NCBI RefSeq assembly: GCF_014762745.1
Contig: NZ_JABURJ010000036.1
Coordinates: forward strand, 1-39,436
From: Kangiella sp.
Lineage (GTDB): Bacteria; Pseudomonadota; Gammaproteobacteria; Enterobacterales; Kangiellaceae
Direction of reading: 5' to 3'
Length of the DNA stretch: 39,436 nucleotides
Shown here in pieces: positions 1 to 6,034 of the stretch (positions within the stretch are counted from its first letter, which is position 1; the number at the start of each line of letters is the position of its first letter). Made by a program: the position numbers and the translations under genes. The notes under the pieces are model-generated. The model was not told the DNA's origin and searched no databases. It saw nothing but the letters and a program-made list of their open reading frames with translations.

Positions 1-1298
1 GACTTTCGTTCGTTAATATTCACGATGGCAGCTGCTTTAATCCTATTCAGGCAGTAGTCGATAATAATGTGGCTAATTATGAGTCCGAAGTAGTTAAATT
101 GACCGCTGGCTGTTCAGTCAAAGTAACTGGCAAACTGGTTGAGTCTCAGGGTAAAGGCCAGTCCTTTGAAATTCAGGCTACAGCTGTTGAGGTGCTTGGC
201 TGGGTTGACGATCCTGATACCTACCCTATCCAACCTAAACCACACTCTGTTGAATTCTTACGCGAGAATGCTCACTTACGTGCTCGCACTAACCTGATTG
301 GTGCTGTAACACGCGTGCGTAACTGTTTGGCACAGGCGATTCACCGATTCATGCATGAGCAAGGTTTTTACTGGATTCATACCCCTATCATCACAGCTTC
401 GGACGCAGAAGGTGCAGGTGAAATGTTCCGCGTCAGCACGCTGGACATGAATAACTTGCCAAAAGACGACAAGGGCAACATTGATTACAGCAAAGACTTC
501 TTTGGCAAAGAGTCATTCCTGACCGTTTCCGGCCAGCTTAACGTCGAAACTTATTGTATGGCTATGTCCAAGGTTTATACTTTCGGCCCTACTTTCCGTG
601 CTGAAAACTCCAACACCAGCCGTCATCTGGCTGAGTTCTGGATGGTTGAGCCTGAGATTGCTTTTGCCAACTTGTCAGATAACGCCGATTTGGCTGAAGC
701 CATGATGAAATACATCTTCAAAGCCGTTTTAGACGAATGTGCTGATGATATGGCTTTCTTCCAGCAACGCGTAGACAAAGACTGCATAAACCGCCTTGAG
801 AACGTCATCAATCATAACTTCGAACGCATGGATTACACCGATGTGATTGACGTTTTGAAAAAAGCCGACAAAAAATTCGACTACCCAGTTGAATGGGGTA
901 TCGACCTGCAGTCCGAGCATGAGCGCTACATTGCTGAAGAATATGTTGGCCGCCCAACGGTAGTTATGAACTATCCCAAAGACATCAAAGCCTTCTACAT
1001 GCGCATGAATGACGATGAAAAAACCGTTGCTGCCATGGACGTTTTAGCTCCTGGCATTGGTGAAATCATCGGTGGCTCGCAGCGTGAAGAGCGTCTGGAT
1101 GTTCTTGATAAGCGTATCGAAGAAATGGGCTTGCCGGCTGAACATTACTGGTGGTATCGCGACCTGCGTCGTTATGGCACAGTGCCACACGCTGGTTTTG
1201 GGCTTGGTTTTGACCGCTGCGTGTCTTATGTTACTGGCGTACAAAATATACGCGATGTGATTCCTTTCCCACGCGTACCGAATAACGTTAAGTTCTAA
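1..1298 (+). CDS. asnS: Asparaginyl-tRNA synthetase, 5' end cut off by the window
   Basis: Class II aminoacyl-tRNA synthetase that charges tRNA-Asn in the cytoplasm. The frame is already open at base 3 (reading [18 protein letters not shown]), so the start lies outside the window; the GTG at 69 is an internal codon. About 431 residues are present, against roughly 466 for the E. coli enzyme, so some 35 N-terminal residues are missing. The visible part begins in the OB-fold anticodon-binding domain and continues into the catalytic domain. Class II motif 2 is seen as [21 protein letters not shown]-like sequence near bases 597-655, and motif 3 as [12 protein letters not shown] near the C-terminus. 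The motif-2 sequence fits AsnRS rather than AspRS. No clear terminator follows; a REP-like palindrome starts 26 bases after the stop. Confidence 0.97.
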   Translation, partial: LSFVNIHDGSCFNPIQAVVDNNVANYESEVVKLTAGCSVKVTGKLVESQGKGQSFEIQATAVEVLGWVDDPDTYPIQPKPHSVEFLRENAHLRARTNLIGAVTRVRNCLAQAIHRFMHEQGFYWIHTPIITASDAEGAGEMFRVSTLDMNNLPKDDKGNIDYSKDFFGKESFLTVSGQLNVETYCMAMSKVYTFGPTFRAENSNTSRHLAEFWMVEPEIAFANLSDNADLAEAMMKYIFKAVLDECADDMAFFQQRVDKDCINRLENVINHNFERMDYTDVIDVLKKADKKFDYPVEWGIDLQSEHERYIAEEYVGRPTVVMNYPKDIKAFYMRMNDDEKTVAAMDVLAPGIGEIIGGSQREERLDVLDKRIEEMGLPAEHYWWYRDLRRYGTVPHAGFGLGFDRCVSYVTGVQNIRDVIPFPRVPNNVKF

Positions 1299-1323
1299 TT
1301 GCTAATAATTAGGTTTACGTAAA

Positions 1324-1348
1324 GTCATCCCCGCGAAAGCGGGGATCC
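1324..1348. repeat. REP-like palindrome
   Basis: ATCCCCGC (1327-1334), loop GAAA, GCGGGGAT (1339-1346), preceded by GTC and followed by CC. This GTCATCCCCGC...GCGGGGATCC form is a common dispersed palindrome in proteobacteria. A relative lies inverted at 4911-4942. It has no T-tract, so it is not a good intrinsic terminator for asnS, although it could protect the 3' end of the mRNA. Confidence 0.7.
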
Positions 1349-1404
1349 ATTCTCTTATTTATCATTCCCTTAAGACGTTTTTCGCCCCTCGGCGAGTACC
1401 TTTA

Positions 1405-1565
1405 CGAAATACATCCCTGTATTTCGCTAAAGCCAGCGTATCTTCACTCCGCTGTTCAAATTTGTTCCAGACAAATTTGTCTTTCATATAGGCACCACAA
1501 AATCATCAGGAACGATTTTGAATAGCGAAGCTAGCCCGAAGGGTGAAGTACAAGGATGTACTTCA
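1405..1565. repeat. Inverted pair of GGA-loop two-hairpin modules
   Basis: Four hairpins. (1) CGAAATACA (1405-1413), TCCC, TGTATTTCG (1418-1426). (2) CAAATTTGT (1457-1465), TCCAG, ACAAATTTG (1471-1479). (3) CAAAATC (1498-1504), a 9-base loop with AGGAA, GATTTTG (1514-1520). (4) TGAAGTACA (1544-1552), AGGA, TGTACTTCA (1557-1565). The GGA of hairpins 1 and 2 is on the minus strand and that of 3 and 4 on the plus strand. Each strand, read 5' to 3', has a long-stem hairpin, the linker TTTGAAYAGCGRAG, then an ACARGGATGT hairpin. The two halves are therefore diverged inverted copies of one module. Both ACARGGATGT loops match the CsrA SELEX consensus RUACARGGAUGU over all 12 positions (plus 1548-1559, minus 1422-1411). 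The structures are seen directly; any role in protein binding is inference. Confidence 0.7.
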
Positions 1566-1566
1566 T

Positions 1567-1884
1567 AAAGAAAAGGCCACCCCGTGATTGAGGTTTCGCC
1601 TTGCTCAACTACCTTCGTATCCGCCAAGCCTCTTAACGCAGGGTCTGCCCCCTTGGGTACCGCAAAATACGCTCCATCTCCCTAAAGGGATTCCTTTCAG
1701 TCACAGATTTGAATTGCTATGTCTTGGCTACTACTCAGCTCAATCAAAAGGGGTTATTGGTGCAATATTGATAAGCAAGACATATCTCGGAAAGAGCAAC
1801 CCAAATGGCAAGATTGTAAGTTGTAACTTCTTTTTCGTTATAACGTGAGCTACTATAAGCTCATAGTTAATAAAGGACACAGCC
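1567..1884. other. Gene-free stretch, nothing convincing
   Basis: About 300 bases between the hairpin modules and the next small gene. An 86-codon frame opens at 1588, but its product is low in charge, has no recognisable domain and no upstream ribosome-binding site, so I do not call it. Two weak AT-rich hexamers, TATAAC (1839-1844) and TATAAG (1854-1859), could serve the gene at 1885; neither has a good -35. Confidence 0.4.
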
Positions 1885-2061
1885 ATGTCAAGAAAGAACT
1901 ACACCAGCGAAATCACAGACTTTCTCAAAGAGCTTGATGAGACCATCAAACCGGACTCGCCTTCTCGCCGTGCTGAAAAGGCCAAATACGATGAAATCAA
2001 CGAAAAGCGCGATAATCCTGACTACAAAGATAAAAAATCAAAATTGTGGGAAGAGTTTTAA
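1885..2061 (+). CDS. Small conserved protein, CBU_0585-like family
   Basis: A 58-residue, highly charged protein beginning MSRKNYTSEITDFLKELDE and ending KLWEEF. The pattern of an N-terminal Y-x-SE-x-x-x-FL-x-E-x-D segment, a central SRR-x-E-x-x-KY-x-x-I segment and a short acidic tail with W-E-x-F is one I associate with the small gammaproteobacterial family named after Coxiella CBU_0585. Its function is unknown to me. The start is well supported: AAGGA at 1873-1877 lies 7 bases before the ATG. It has no signal peptide or membrane segment, so it is predicted cytoplasmic. It appears to be its own transcription unit, convergent with the nitroreductase. The family assignment is from memory of the sequence pattern, without a search. 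Confidence 0.75.
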   Translation: MSRKNYTSEITDFLKELDETIKPDSPSRRAEKAKYDEINEKRDNPDYKDKKSKLWEEF

Positions 2062-2102
2062 TCCTTCCCTTTTCCGGTCTGTCGCTCTATATAAAATATA
2101 AG

Positions 2103-2666
2103 TTAAACCCAACTGACAAAATCATCAACTTCAGGGATTGGCTTGGCTTTTAGCTCCATATCTGGAGTACCTATATAAATAAAGCCCACAATCGTATCAT
2201 TTTGATCAAGCCCAAGTAGCGGCTTTAAATGCTCATTAAAAGCCAAGGGCCCTGTCCGCCAGTAAGCGCCATAACCGAGGCTATCAAGACCCAGCATCAA
2301 ATTCTGCACGCCGGCACCAGTGGACAGCACTTCTTCAATATGCGGCACCTTGTCATGCCCACGAGCTTTTGCAACTGCAACGACCACCATAGGCGCTCTG
2401 TGTGGCAATAATAGTGCCCGCTCCTGCTTCTCCATTTCTATGTCAGGGTTTTCGGTCACACAGGCCAGCCGATACTTTTCGCCCAACTCAGTTAACGCTT
2501 TCTCACCTTCGAATACAATATACTGCCAAGGCATTAAGCGCATATGGTCCGGTGCCCTCAGTGCCGCCTTAAATACTTGGTTCATCTCTGATTTACTCGG
2601 AGCAGGCGCTTTTAAGCGGCCACACGAAACTCGATTAATTAGTGCCTCTAACATGTCAATGCTCAA
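2103..2666 (-). CDS. Nitroreductase family protein, YdjA-like
   Basis: A 187-residue flavin (FMN) oxidoreductase of the small single-domain nitroreductase type, close in length and layout to E. coli YdjA (183 residues). Recognisable segments are the N-terminal LINRVSCGRLKAPAP, the FMN-contact segment RAPDHMRLMPWQYIVFEG, and near the C-terminus YGAYWRTGPLAF and IVGFIYIGTP. Family members reduce nitro compounds or quinones with NAD(P)H; the natural substrate is unknown. The listed start is a TTG (2666) with AGGA about 10 bases upstream. An in-frame ATG at 2654 aligns better with the usual family N-terminus but has no good ribosome-binding site, so the start is uncertain by four codons. It stands alone and diverges from the methyltransferase. 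Confidence 0.9.
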   Translation of the reverse strand: MSIDMLEALINRVSCGRLKAPAPSKSEMNQVFKAALRAPDHMRLMPWQYIVFEGEKALTELGEKYRLACVTENPDIEMEKQERALLLPHRAPMVVVAVAKARGHDKVPHIEEVLSTGAGVQNLMLGLDSLGYGAYWRTGPLAFNEHLKPLLGLDQNDTIVGFIYIGTPDMELKAKPIPEVDDFVSWV

Positions 2667-2789
2667 ATGTTGTAATTCCTAAAATCGATAGCGACTATAG
2701 CATAAATTGATTGCTCAAAAATAAATAAAGTTTTAAGGTTTTACATTAGTTAGATGCTAATATAGATAACCTTTCGAGCAAGTAGCTGT

Positions 2790-3626
2790 ATGATGAGTGA
2801 CAACGAAAAAACCAGCGAGTTTCCCTATATTCATGGGTTCTCTGAACAAGAGCAGCAGCGTCTGCGTGAACAGTCTCGCTTCTCCGAACACCATGTCTAT
2901 AAGAATGTAGATTTCAGCAACATCACCAAGCTACTGGAAGTTGGTTGTGGTGTAGGTGCCCAGTCTGAAATTTTGCTAAGACGTTTTCCTGATATCCAGC
3001 TAACGGGTATCGACTTTAGCGAAGTACAGCTGTCAGCAGCTGACAAATACCTTAGCAGCTTGCCTGTCGCCAAAGACCGCTACCAGCTATTTCAGATGGA
3101 TGCGACCAATATGGACTTCAAGTCTAACAGTTTTGAAGGCGCGTTCCTTTGCTGGGTTTTAGAACATATACCCGATCCAGCAAGAGTGCTAAGCGAAGTT
3201 CGCCGAGTCTTGCAACCCGGTGGTATTGTTTATGTGAATGAAGTACAGAACTCAACATTTTTTATGGATCCCTATTCCCAGGACTTACAACAGTATTGGC
3301 TGGCATTTAATGACCATCAAAAAGAAGTTGGCGGAGACCCCTTTATTGGAGCAAAACTAGGGAATTTACTATTAGCACTCGGCTACCAAGATATTCAGCT
3401 TGAACACAAAACATGGCTACTGGACAACCGCTCACCCGACTTACGAAAGGATATTATTGAGTATTGGACAGACCTGCTTCTGAGTGCGGCTCCACAGTTG
3501 ATTGAAGCCGGGAAAGTCAGCGAAGAAATTGTTGCTGGCATGAAGTCTGATCTGAGAAAAGTCAAGAATGATCCTAATGCTGTCTTTTATTACTCATTCG
3601 TTCAAGCTAAAGCCAGAGCCTATTAA
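2790..3626 (+). CDS. Class I SAM-dependent methyltransferase
   Basis: A 278-residue Rossmann-fold methyltransferase of the UbiE/Methyltransf_11 type. The SAM-binding motif I is LLEVGCGVGAQSEILL (about residues 48-63), followed by the acidic end of strand 2 (LTGIDFSE), a D-A-T motif II region (QMDATNMDF) and CWVLEHIPDP in the motif III-IV region. The C-terminal third (about residues 170-278) is helical and lacks a recognisable domain, and probably shapes the acceptor site. The acceptor cannot be told from sequence. No signal peptide; cytoplasmic. The first two codons are both ATG (2790 and 2793). It is followed after 75 bases by a small membrane protein gene and has no terminator of its own that I can see. 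Confidence 0.88.
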   Translation: MMSDNEKTSEFPYIHGFSEQEQQRLREQSRFSEHHVYKNVDFSNITKLLEVGCGVGAQSEILLRRFPDIQLTGIDFSEVQLSAADKYLSSLPVAKDRYQLFQMDATNMDFKSNSFEGAFLCWVLEHIPDPARVLSEVRRVLQPGGIVYVNEVQNSTFFMDPYSQDLQQYWLAFNDHQKEVGGDPFIGAKLGNLLLALGYQDIQLEHKTWLLDNRSPDLRKDIIEYWTDLLLSAAPQLIEAGKVSEEIVAGMKSDLRKVKNDPNAVFYYSFVQAKARAY

Positions 3627-3701
3627 TTGTTTGATTTTTAATCATTTGTTGCGTATTTTAATTCTGAACACTAAAACAAAACACGACAATGGGGAATTAT
3701 T

Positions 3702-3905
3702 ATGAAAAATTTAGGTTCTTTTATCGCAATATTGGGGCTTGCTTCAATTGCACTGTTCTTTTTTGATTATGAGTTAAAAATTCTTGGCTGGATTAATAAC
3801 TGGGGCGAGAACATAGCATGGACAATACGCGGAGGCTTAGTAGTTATTGGTGCACTTTTATTTTTTATGGCACCTTCTGATAAAGAGCCAGAAGAAACGG
3901 CTTAA
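3702..3905 (+). CDS. Small two-helix membrane protein
   Basis: 67 residues with two hydrophobic segments: about 5-24 (GSFIAILGLASIALFFF) and 43-58 (GGLVVIGALLFFMA), joined by an amphipathic stretch with several Trp, and ending in an acidic tail (SDKEPEETA). Predicted inner-membrane protein with a short hairpin topology. GGGGAA lies about 6 bases before the ATG, and a strong terminator follows the stop, both of which support a real gene. I recognise no named family; small membrane proteins of this design are common and mostly uncharacterised. Confidence 0.75.
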   Translation: MKNLGSFIAILGLASIALFFFDYELKILGWINNWGENIAWTIRGGLVVIGALLFFMAPSDKEPEETA

Positions 3906-3923
3906 ACAAGCTATATATCTACT

Positions 3924-3952
3924 AAAAGCCTGATCATCTGTCAGGCTTTTTT
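3924..3952 (+). terminator. Intrinsic terminator after the small membrane protein
   Basis: AAAAGCCTGA (3924-3933), 7-base loop, TCAGGCTTTT (3941-3950) continuing into a run of six T. It begins 18 bases after the stop at 3905. Confidence 0.9.
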
Positions 3953-4027
3953 GTGGCTGGAAAGTTTATTAGATGCTCAGGCTAATATAGGCTATGACCA
4001 CCAGAGTAAGCCGAAACTTGAATCTGA

Positions 4028-4113
4028 CTGACAGGGACGTCAGGAATGACGAAAATGCAGGAGCAATTTTCGGTCTGCATTTTCGGCACTTTCGCTATCT
4101 GATCTCCAGAGAT
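4028..4113. repeat. GGA-loop hairpin module upstream of the duplicated segment
   Basis: CTGAC (4028-4032), loop AGGGAC, GTCAG (4039-4043); then linker GAATGA and CGAAAATGC (4050-4058), loop AGGA, GC-A-ATTTTCG (4063-4072, one bulged base). A third, ATCTCCAGAGAT (4102-4113), carries GGA on the minus strand. The first part, TGAATCTGACTGACAGGGAC (4019-4038), recurs exactly at 5071-5090, just upstream of the second 523-bp copy, but at a different spacing (1052 bases rather than 976). Confidence 0.65.
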
Positions 4114-4340
4114 GGTTCAAATCCTGTCTTGGCTATCAGTTCTGAGGGTCTTAAGGGCGCAGAGTTTTGCTCCTCGGCAACCGCTCCTGCGTTGCTCTAA
4201 CTCCTGCATCCATGCAGTCGTGCAAATTCTGCACTTCAACCATCTGACCTCCATGGATGGAGGAAATGCAGAGATTTGTCGGGAACAAATCCTGCCCTGG
4301 TGCTTGTCGAACGTGTTCTCCTGCCCCTTTCAGATGACAT

Positions 4341-4370
4341 AAAAAAACCCGACCTGATGGTCGGGCTTTC
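4341..4370 (-). terminator. Intrinsic terminator inside repeat block A
   Basis: Read on the minus strand: GAAAGCCCGACC, loop ATCA, GGTCGGGTTTTTTT. Plus-strand arms are CCCGACC (4348-4354) and GGTCGGG (4359-4365), with the A-run 4341-4347 giving the U-tract. It lies downstream of the first tRNA-Glu terminator, which suggests either read-through or a separate transcript starting in the hairpin block. An identical copy is at 5317-5346. Confidence 0.75.
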
Positions 4371-4560
4371 TTAATGTGGCACTGACCCACAGGGATGTGG
4401 GGAATGCAGCAACAATGCCGGGAGCATTGCACCACAGGCACTTCCTTCGGTCGGCTGTCCGTAGGGGAGGCAGAATTTTGCTCCATGCAAATTCTGCACT
4501 TCCGCCATCCATGGCGGTCGTCGAATTGTTTAAGGGCTCCGCTGCAAAATATCCAGATAT

Positions 4561-4588
4561 AAAAAAACCTGGCATAAAGCCAGGTTTT
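4561..4588 (-). terminator. Terminator of tRNA-Glu copy A
   Basis: Minus strand AAACCTGGC, loop TTTAT, GCCAGGTTT followed by a run of T (plus-strand A-run 4561-4567). It begins about 8 bases after the tRNA 3' end. Confidence 0.88.
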
Positions 4589-4595
4589 ATTTATA

Positions 4596-4671
4596 TGGCA
4601 TCCCGTAGGGGAGTCGAACCCCTGTTACCGCCGTGAAAGGGCGGTGTCCTAGGCCTCTAGACGAACGGGAC
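4596..4671 (-). tRNA. tRNA-Glu(TTC), copy A
   Basis: 76 bases with encoded CCA. The anticodon arm is CCGCC-CTTTCAC-GGCGG, giving anticodon TTC, and the T arm is AGGGG-TTCGACT-CCCCT. D-loop and overall sequence closely follow E. coli tRNA-Glu. The acceptor stem is GTCCCGT / ACGGGAT, so the first pair is a G1-U72 wobble, where E. coli has G1-C72. The gene has its own promoter (4708-4736) and its own terminator, unlike copy B. Confidence 0.97.
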
Positions 4672-4707
4672 ACAATGTTTGAAACTGTTCTCTCAAACGC
4701 GGGCGCA

Positions 4708-4736
4708 ATAATAATGCCCCTCCCCTCGTTTGTCAA
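4708..4736 (-). promoter_or_regulatory. Strong sigma-70 promoter for tRNA-Glu copy A
   Basis: Minus strand TTGACA (4736-4731), 17-base spacer, TATTAT (4713-4708), followed by the GC-rich discriminator TGCGCCCGCG. A consensus -35 with a GC discriminator is typical of stringently controlled stable-RNA promoters, so repression by ppGpp is expected (inference). The 5' leader would be about 30 bases. Confidence 0.85.
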
Positions 4737-4910
4737 AAAAATTATGGGGATTTTTTTGTTTTTTTCAGTTTTACACGCAAAATGACTATAAATCAGTCAG
4801 ATAGGTTAAGAAAGGTACAGCTCAGGCAAAGTCATGTCATACTGAAGAAAGTCAGACGATCAAAGAAAATTCAGACTCATCTAATAAATAGCAGAAGCCA
4901 CGAAAAGTCA

Positions 4911-4942
4911 CTGGATCCCGCGGTCACAGCCGCGGGATGACG
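4911..4942. repeat. REP-like palindrome, inverted relative of 1324-1348
   Basis: ATCCCGCGG (4915-4923), loop TCACAG, CCGCGGGAT (4930-4938). Its reverse complement begins GTCATCCCGCGG, the same outer sequence as the element after asnS but with a different inner stem and loop. Confidence 0.7.
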
Positions 4943-5316
4943 AGGTTTAGGTTTAACGGTCTGGCTACCAGGGATTCTCCACCCCCCATACAGAATGCAT
5001 AGATGGAAAAAGCCCAGCATAAGTAGCCTAGGTCAATATAGCGCTAGCTCTTCCGGGGGAGGCCGAAAACTGAATCTGACTGACAGGGACATGGGGAATC
5101 AAGTACTAACTTTCATTTATTAGGGCTTTAGGGCGCAGAGTTTTGCTCCTCGGCAACCGCTCCTGCGTTGCTCTAACTCCTGCATCCATGCAGTCGTGCA
5201 AATTCTGCACTTCAACCATCTGACCTCCATGGATGGAGGAAATGCAGAGATTTGTCGGGAACAAATCCTGCCCTGGTGCTTGTCGAACGTGTTCTCCTGC
5301 CCCTTTCAGATGACAT

Positions 5317-5346
5317 AAAAAAACCCGACCTGATGGTCGGGCTTTC
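5317..5346 (-). terminator. Intrinsic terminator inside repeat block B
   Basis: Identical to 4341-4370: GC-rich 7-bp stem with loop ATCA and a U-tract on the minus strand. Confidence 0.75.
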
Positions 5347-5536
5347 TTAATGTGGCACTGACCCACAGGGATGTGGGGAATGCAGCAACAATGCCGGGAG
5401 CATTGCACCACAGGCACTTCCTTCGGTCGGCTGTCCGTAGGGGAGGCAGAATTTTGCTCCATGCAAATTCTGCACTTCCGCCATCCATGGCGGTCGTCGA
5501 ATTGTTTAAGGGCTCCGCTGCAAAATATCCAGATAT

Positions 5537-5564
5537 AAAAAAACCTGGCATAAAGCCAGGTTTT
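5537..5564 (-). terminator. Terminator of tRNA-Glu copy B
   Basis: Identical to 4561-4588: 9-bp stem AAACCTGGC / GCCAGGTTT with a U-tract on the minus strand, ending the presumed tRNA-Ala to tRNA-Glu transcript. Confidence 0.88.
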
Positions 5565-5571
5565 ATTTATA

Positions 5572-5647
5572 TGGCATCCCGTAGGGGAGTCGAACCCCTG
5601 TTACCGCCGTGAAAGGGCGGTGTCCTAGGCCTCTAGACGAACGGGAC
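5572..5647 (-). tRNA. tRNA-Glu(TTC), copy B
   Basis: 76 bases, identical to copy A, including the encoded CCA and the G1-U72 acceptor wobble. It lies 182 bases downstream of tRNA-Ala. I see no strong promoter in that spacer, so co-transcription with tRNA-Ala is likely. Confidence 0.97.
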
Positions 5648-5829
5648 ACAATTCTTACTTTTTACAACTAATAGTATTTTGCTGTTAATGCGAGGCGAAT
5701 AGTGAGGAAGTTTCTCCTGCATATCTATGCACTAACAACTTTACTTACTTCTCTCGAAATACGCGGCAGTTTCGAGGGCCGTTTACATCAGTAAACAACT
5801 GAGAAACTAACAAAGTAGTTCGAAAAAGT
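5648..5829 (-). other. Spacer between tRNA-Ala and tRNA-Glu copy B
   Basis: 182 bases, long for a tRNA operon. It contains two small palindromes, TGCATATCTATGCA (5718-5731) and GTTTAC-ATCA-GTAAAC (5781-5796). They lack the GGA loop and T-tract, and may act as processing hairpins in the precursor (inference). Confidence 0.45.
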
Positions 5830-5905
5830 TGGTGGAGCTAAGCGGGATCGAACCGCTGACCTCTACACTGCCAGTGTAGCGCTCTCCCAGCTGAGCTATA
5901 GCCCC
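5830..5905 (-). tRNA. tRNA-Ala(GGC)
   Basis: 76 bases with encoded CCA. The anticodon arm is CTACA-CTGGCAG-TGTAG, giving anticodon GGC. The alanine identity pair G3-U70 is present (acceptor GGGGCTA / TAGCTCC). The sequence closely matches E. coli tRNA-Ala(GGC). It is the first gene of the presumed Ala-Glu operon, transcribed from the promoter at 5921-5948. Confidence 0.97.
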
Positions 5906-5920
5906 GAAACAATGGCGCGC

Positions 5921-5948
5921 ATTTTAGCACGGAGCTTGTTACTGTCAA
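5921..5948 (-). promoter_or_regulatory. Strong promoter for the tRNA-Ala / tRNA-Glu operon
   Basis: Minus strand TTGACA (5948-5943), 16-base spacer, TAAAAT (5926-5921), then the GC-rich discriminator GCGCGCC. Same architecture as the tRNA-Glu copy A promoter, as expected for a stringently regulated stable-RNA operon. Confidence 0.85.
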
Positions 5949-6034
5949 CTGTATTTTGAGGCAAATTATCGACTTAGCATAAAAAGCTCAGTATAGTTTT
6001 GGCCACCAAACACTAACAAAAGACAGAGTCTGTT

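Larger units (their letters stand above)
4154..4676. repeat. 523-bp perfect duplication, copy A (contains tRNA-Glu)
   Basis: As far as I can compare base by base, 4154-4676 is identical to 5130-5652 (offset 976). It contains, read on the minus strand, five bases of 5' flank (ATTGT), the whole tRNA-Glu, an intrinsic terminator, a block of GGA-loop hairpins, a second terminator and a second hairpin block. The right-hand boundary falls within six bases of the tRNA 5' end, so the promoter is not part of the duplication. Hairpins with their GGA strand: 4177-4195 minus, 4204-4217 minus, 4248-4263 plus, 4273-4291 plus, 4386-4401 plus, 4413-4429 plus, 4470-4497 minus, 4502-4517 minus, 4549-4560 minus. 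No transposase or credible reading frame is present. Confidence 0.93.
4677..5129. other. Unique spacer between the two 523-bp copies
   Basis: 453 bases without a credible gene. It holds the tRNA-Glu copy A promoter (4708-4736), an AT-rich stretch (4737-4900), a REP-like palindrome (4911-4942) and the 20-base sequence shared with 4019-4038 (5071-5090). Confidence 0.7.
5130..5652. repeat. 523-bp perfect duplication, copy B (contains tRNA-Glu)
   Basis: Direct-repeat partner of 4154-4676 with no difference that I can see. Its tRNA lies downstream of tRNA-Ala on the same strand, so this copy is probably the second gene of an Ala-Glu operon, whereas copy A has a promoter of its own. Hairpin positions are those of copy A plus 976. 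Perfect identity over non-coding sequence points to recent duplication or ongoing gene conversion. Confidence 0.93.

Noticed and set aside
1588-1848. 86-codon plus-strand frame after the GGA-loop modules
   Set aside because: No ribosome-binding site, no domain, few charged residues and a biased composition; most likely chance.
4151-4636. Overlapping frames of 68-111 codons in the repeat block (and the same at 5106-5612)
   Set aside because: They run through hairpins, terminators and the tRNA-Glu gene on both strands, have no ribosome-binding sites, and their identity between copies is explained by the DNA duplication.
4154-5652. Possible insertion sequence or CRISPR array
   Set aside because: Two copies only, no transposase, no terminal inverted repeats with target duplication, and hairpins of varying sequence rather than identical repeats with regular spacers.
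5710-5822. Apparent similarity between the tRNA-Ala/Glu spacer and 33160-33240
   Set aside because: Shared short strings (AACTAAnAAAGTAGT-like and TTTCTCnnnnATATCTA) are too few and in inconsistent order to claim a repeat by eye.
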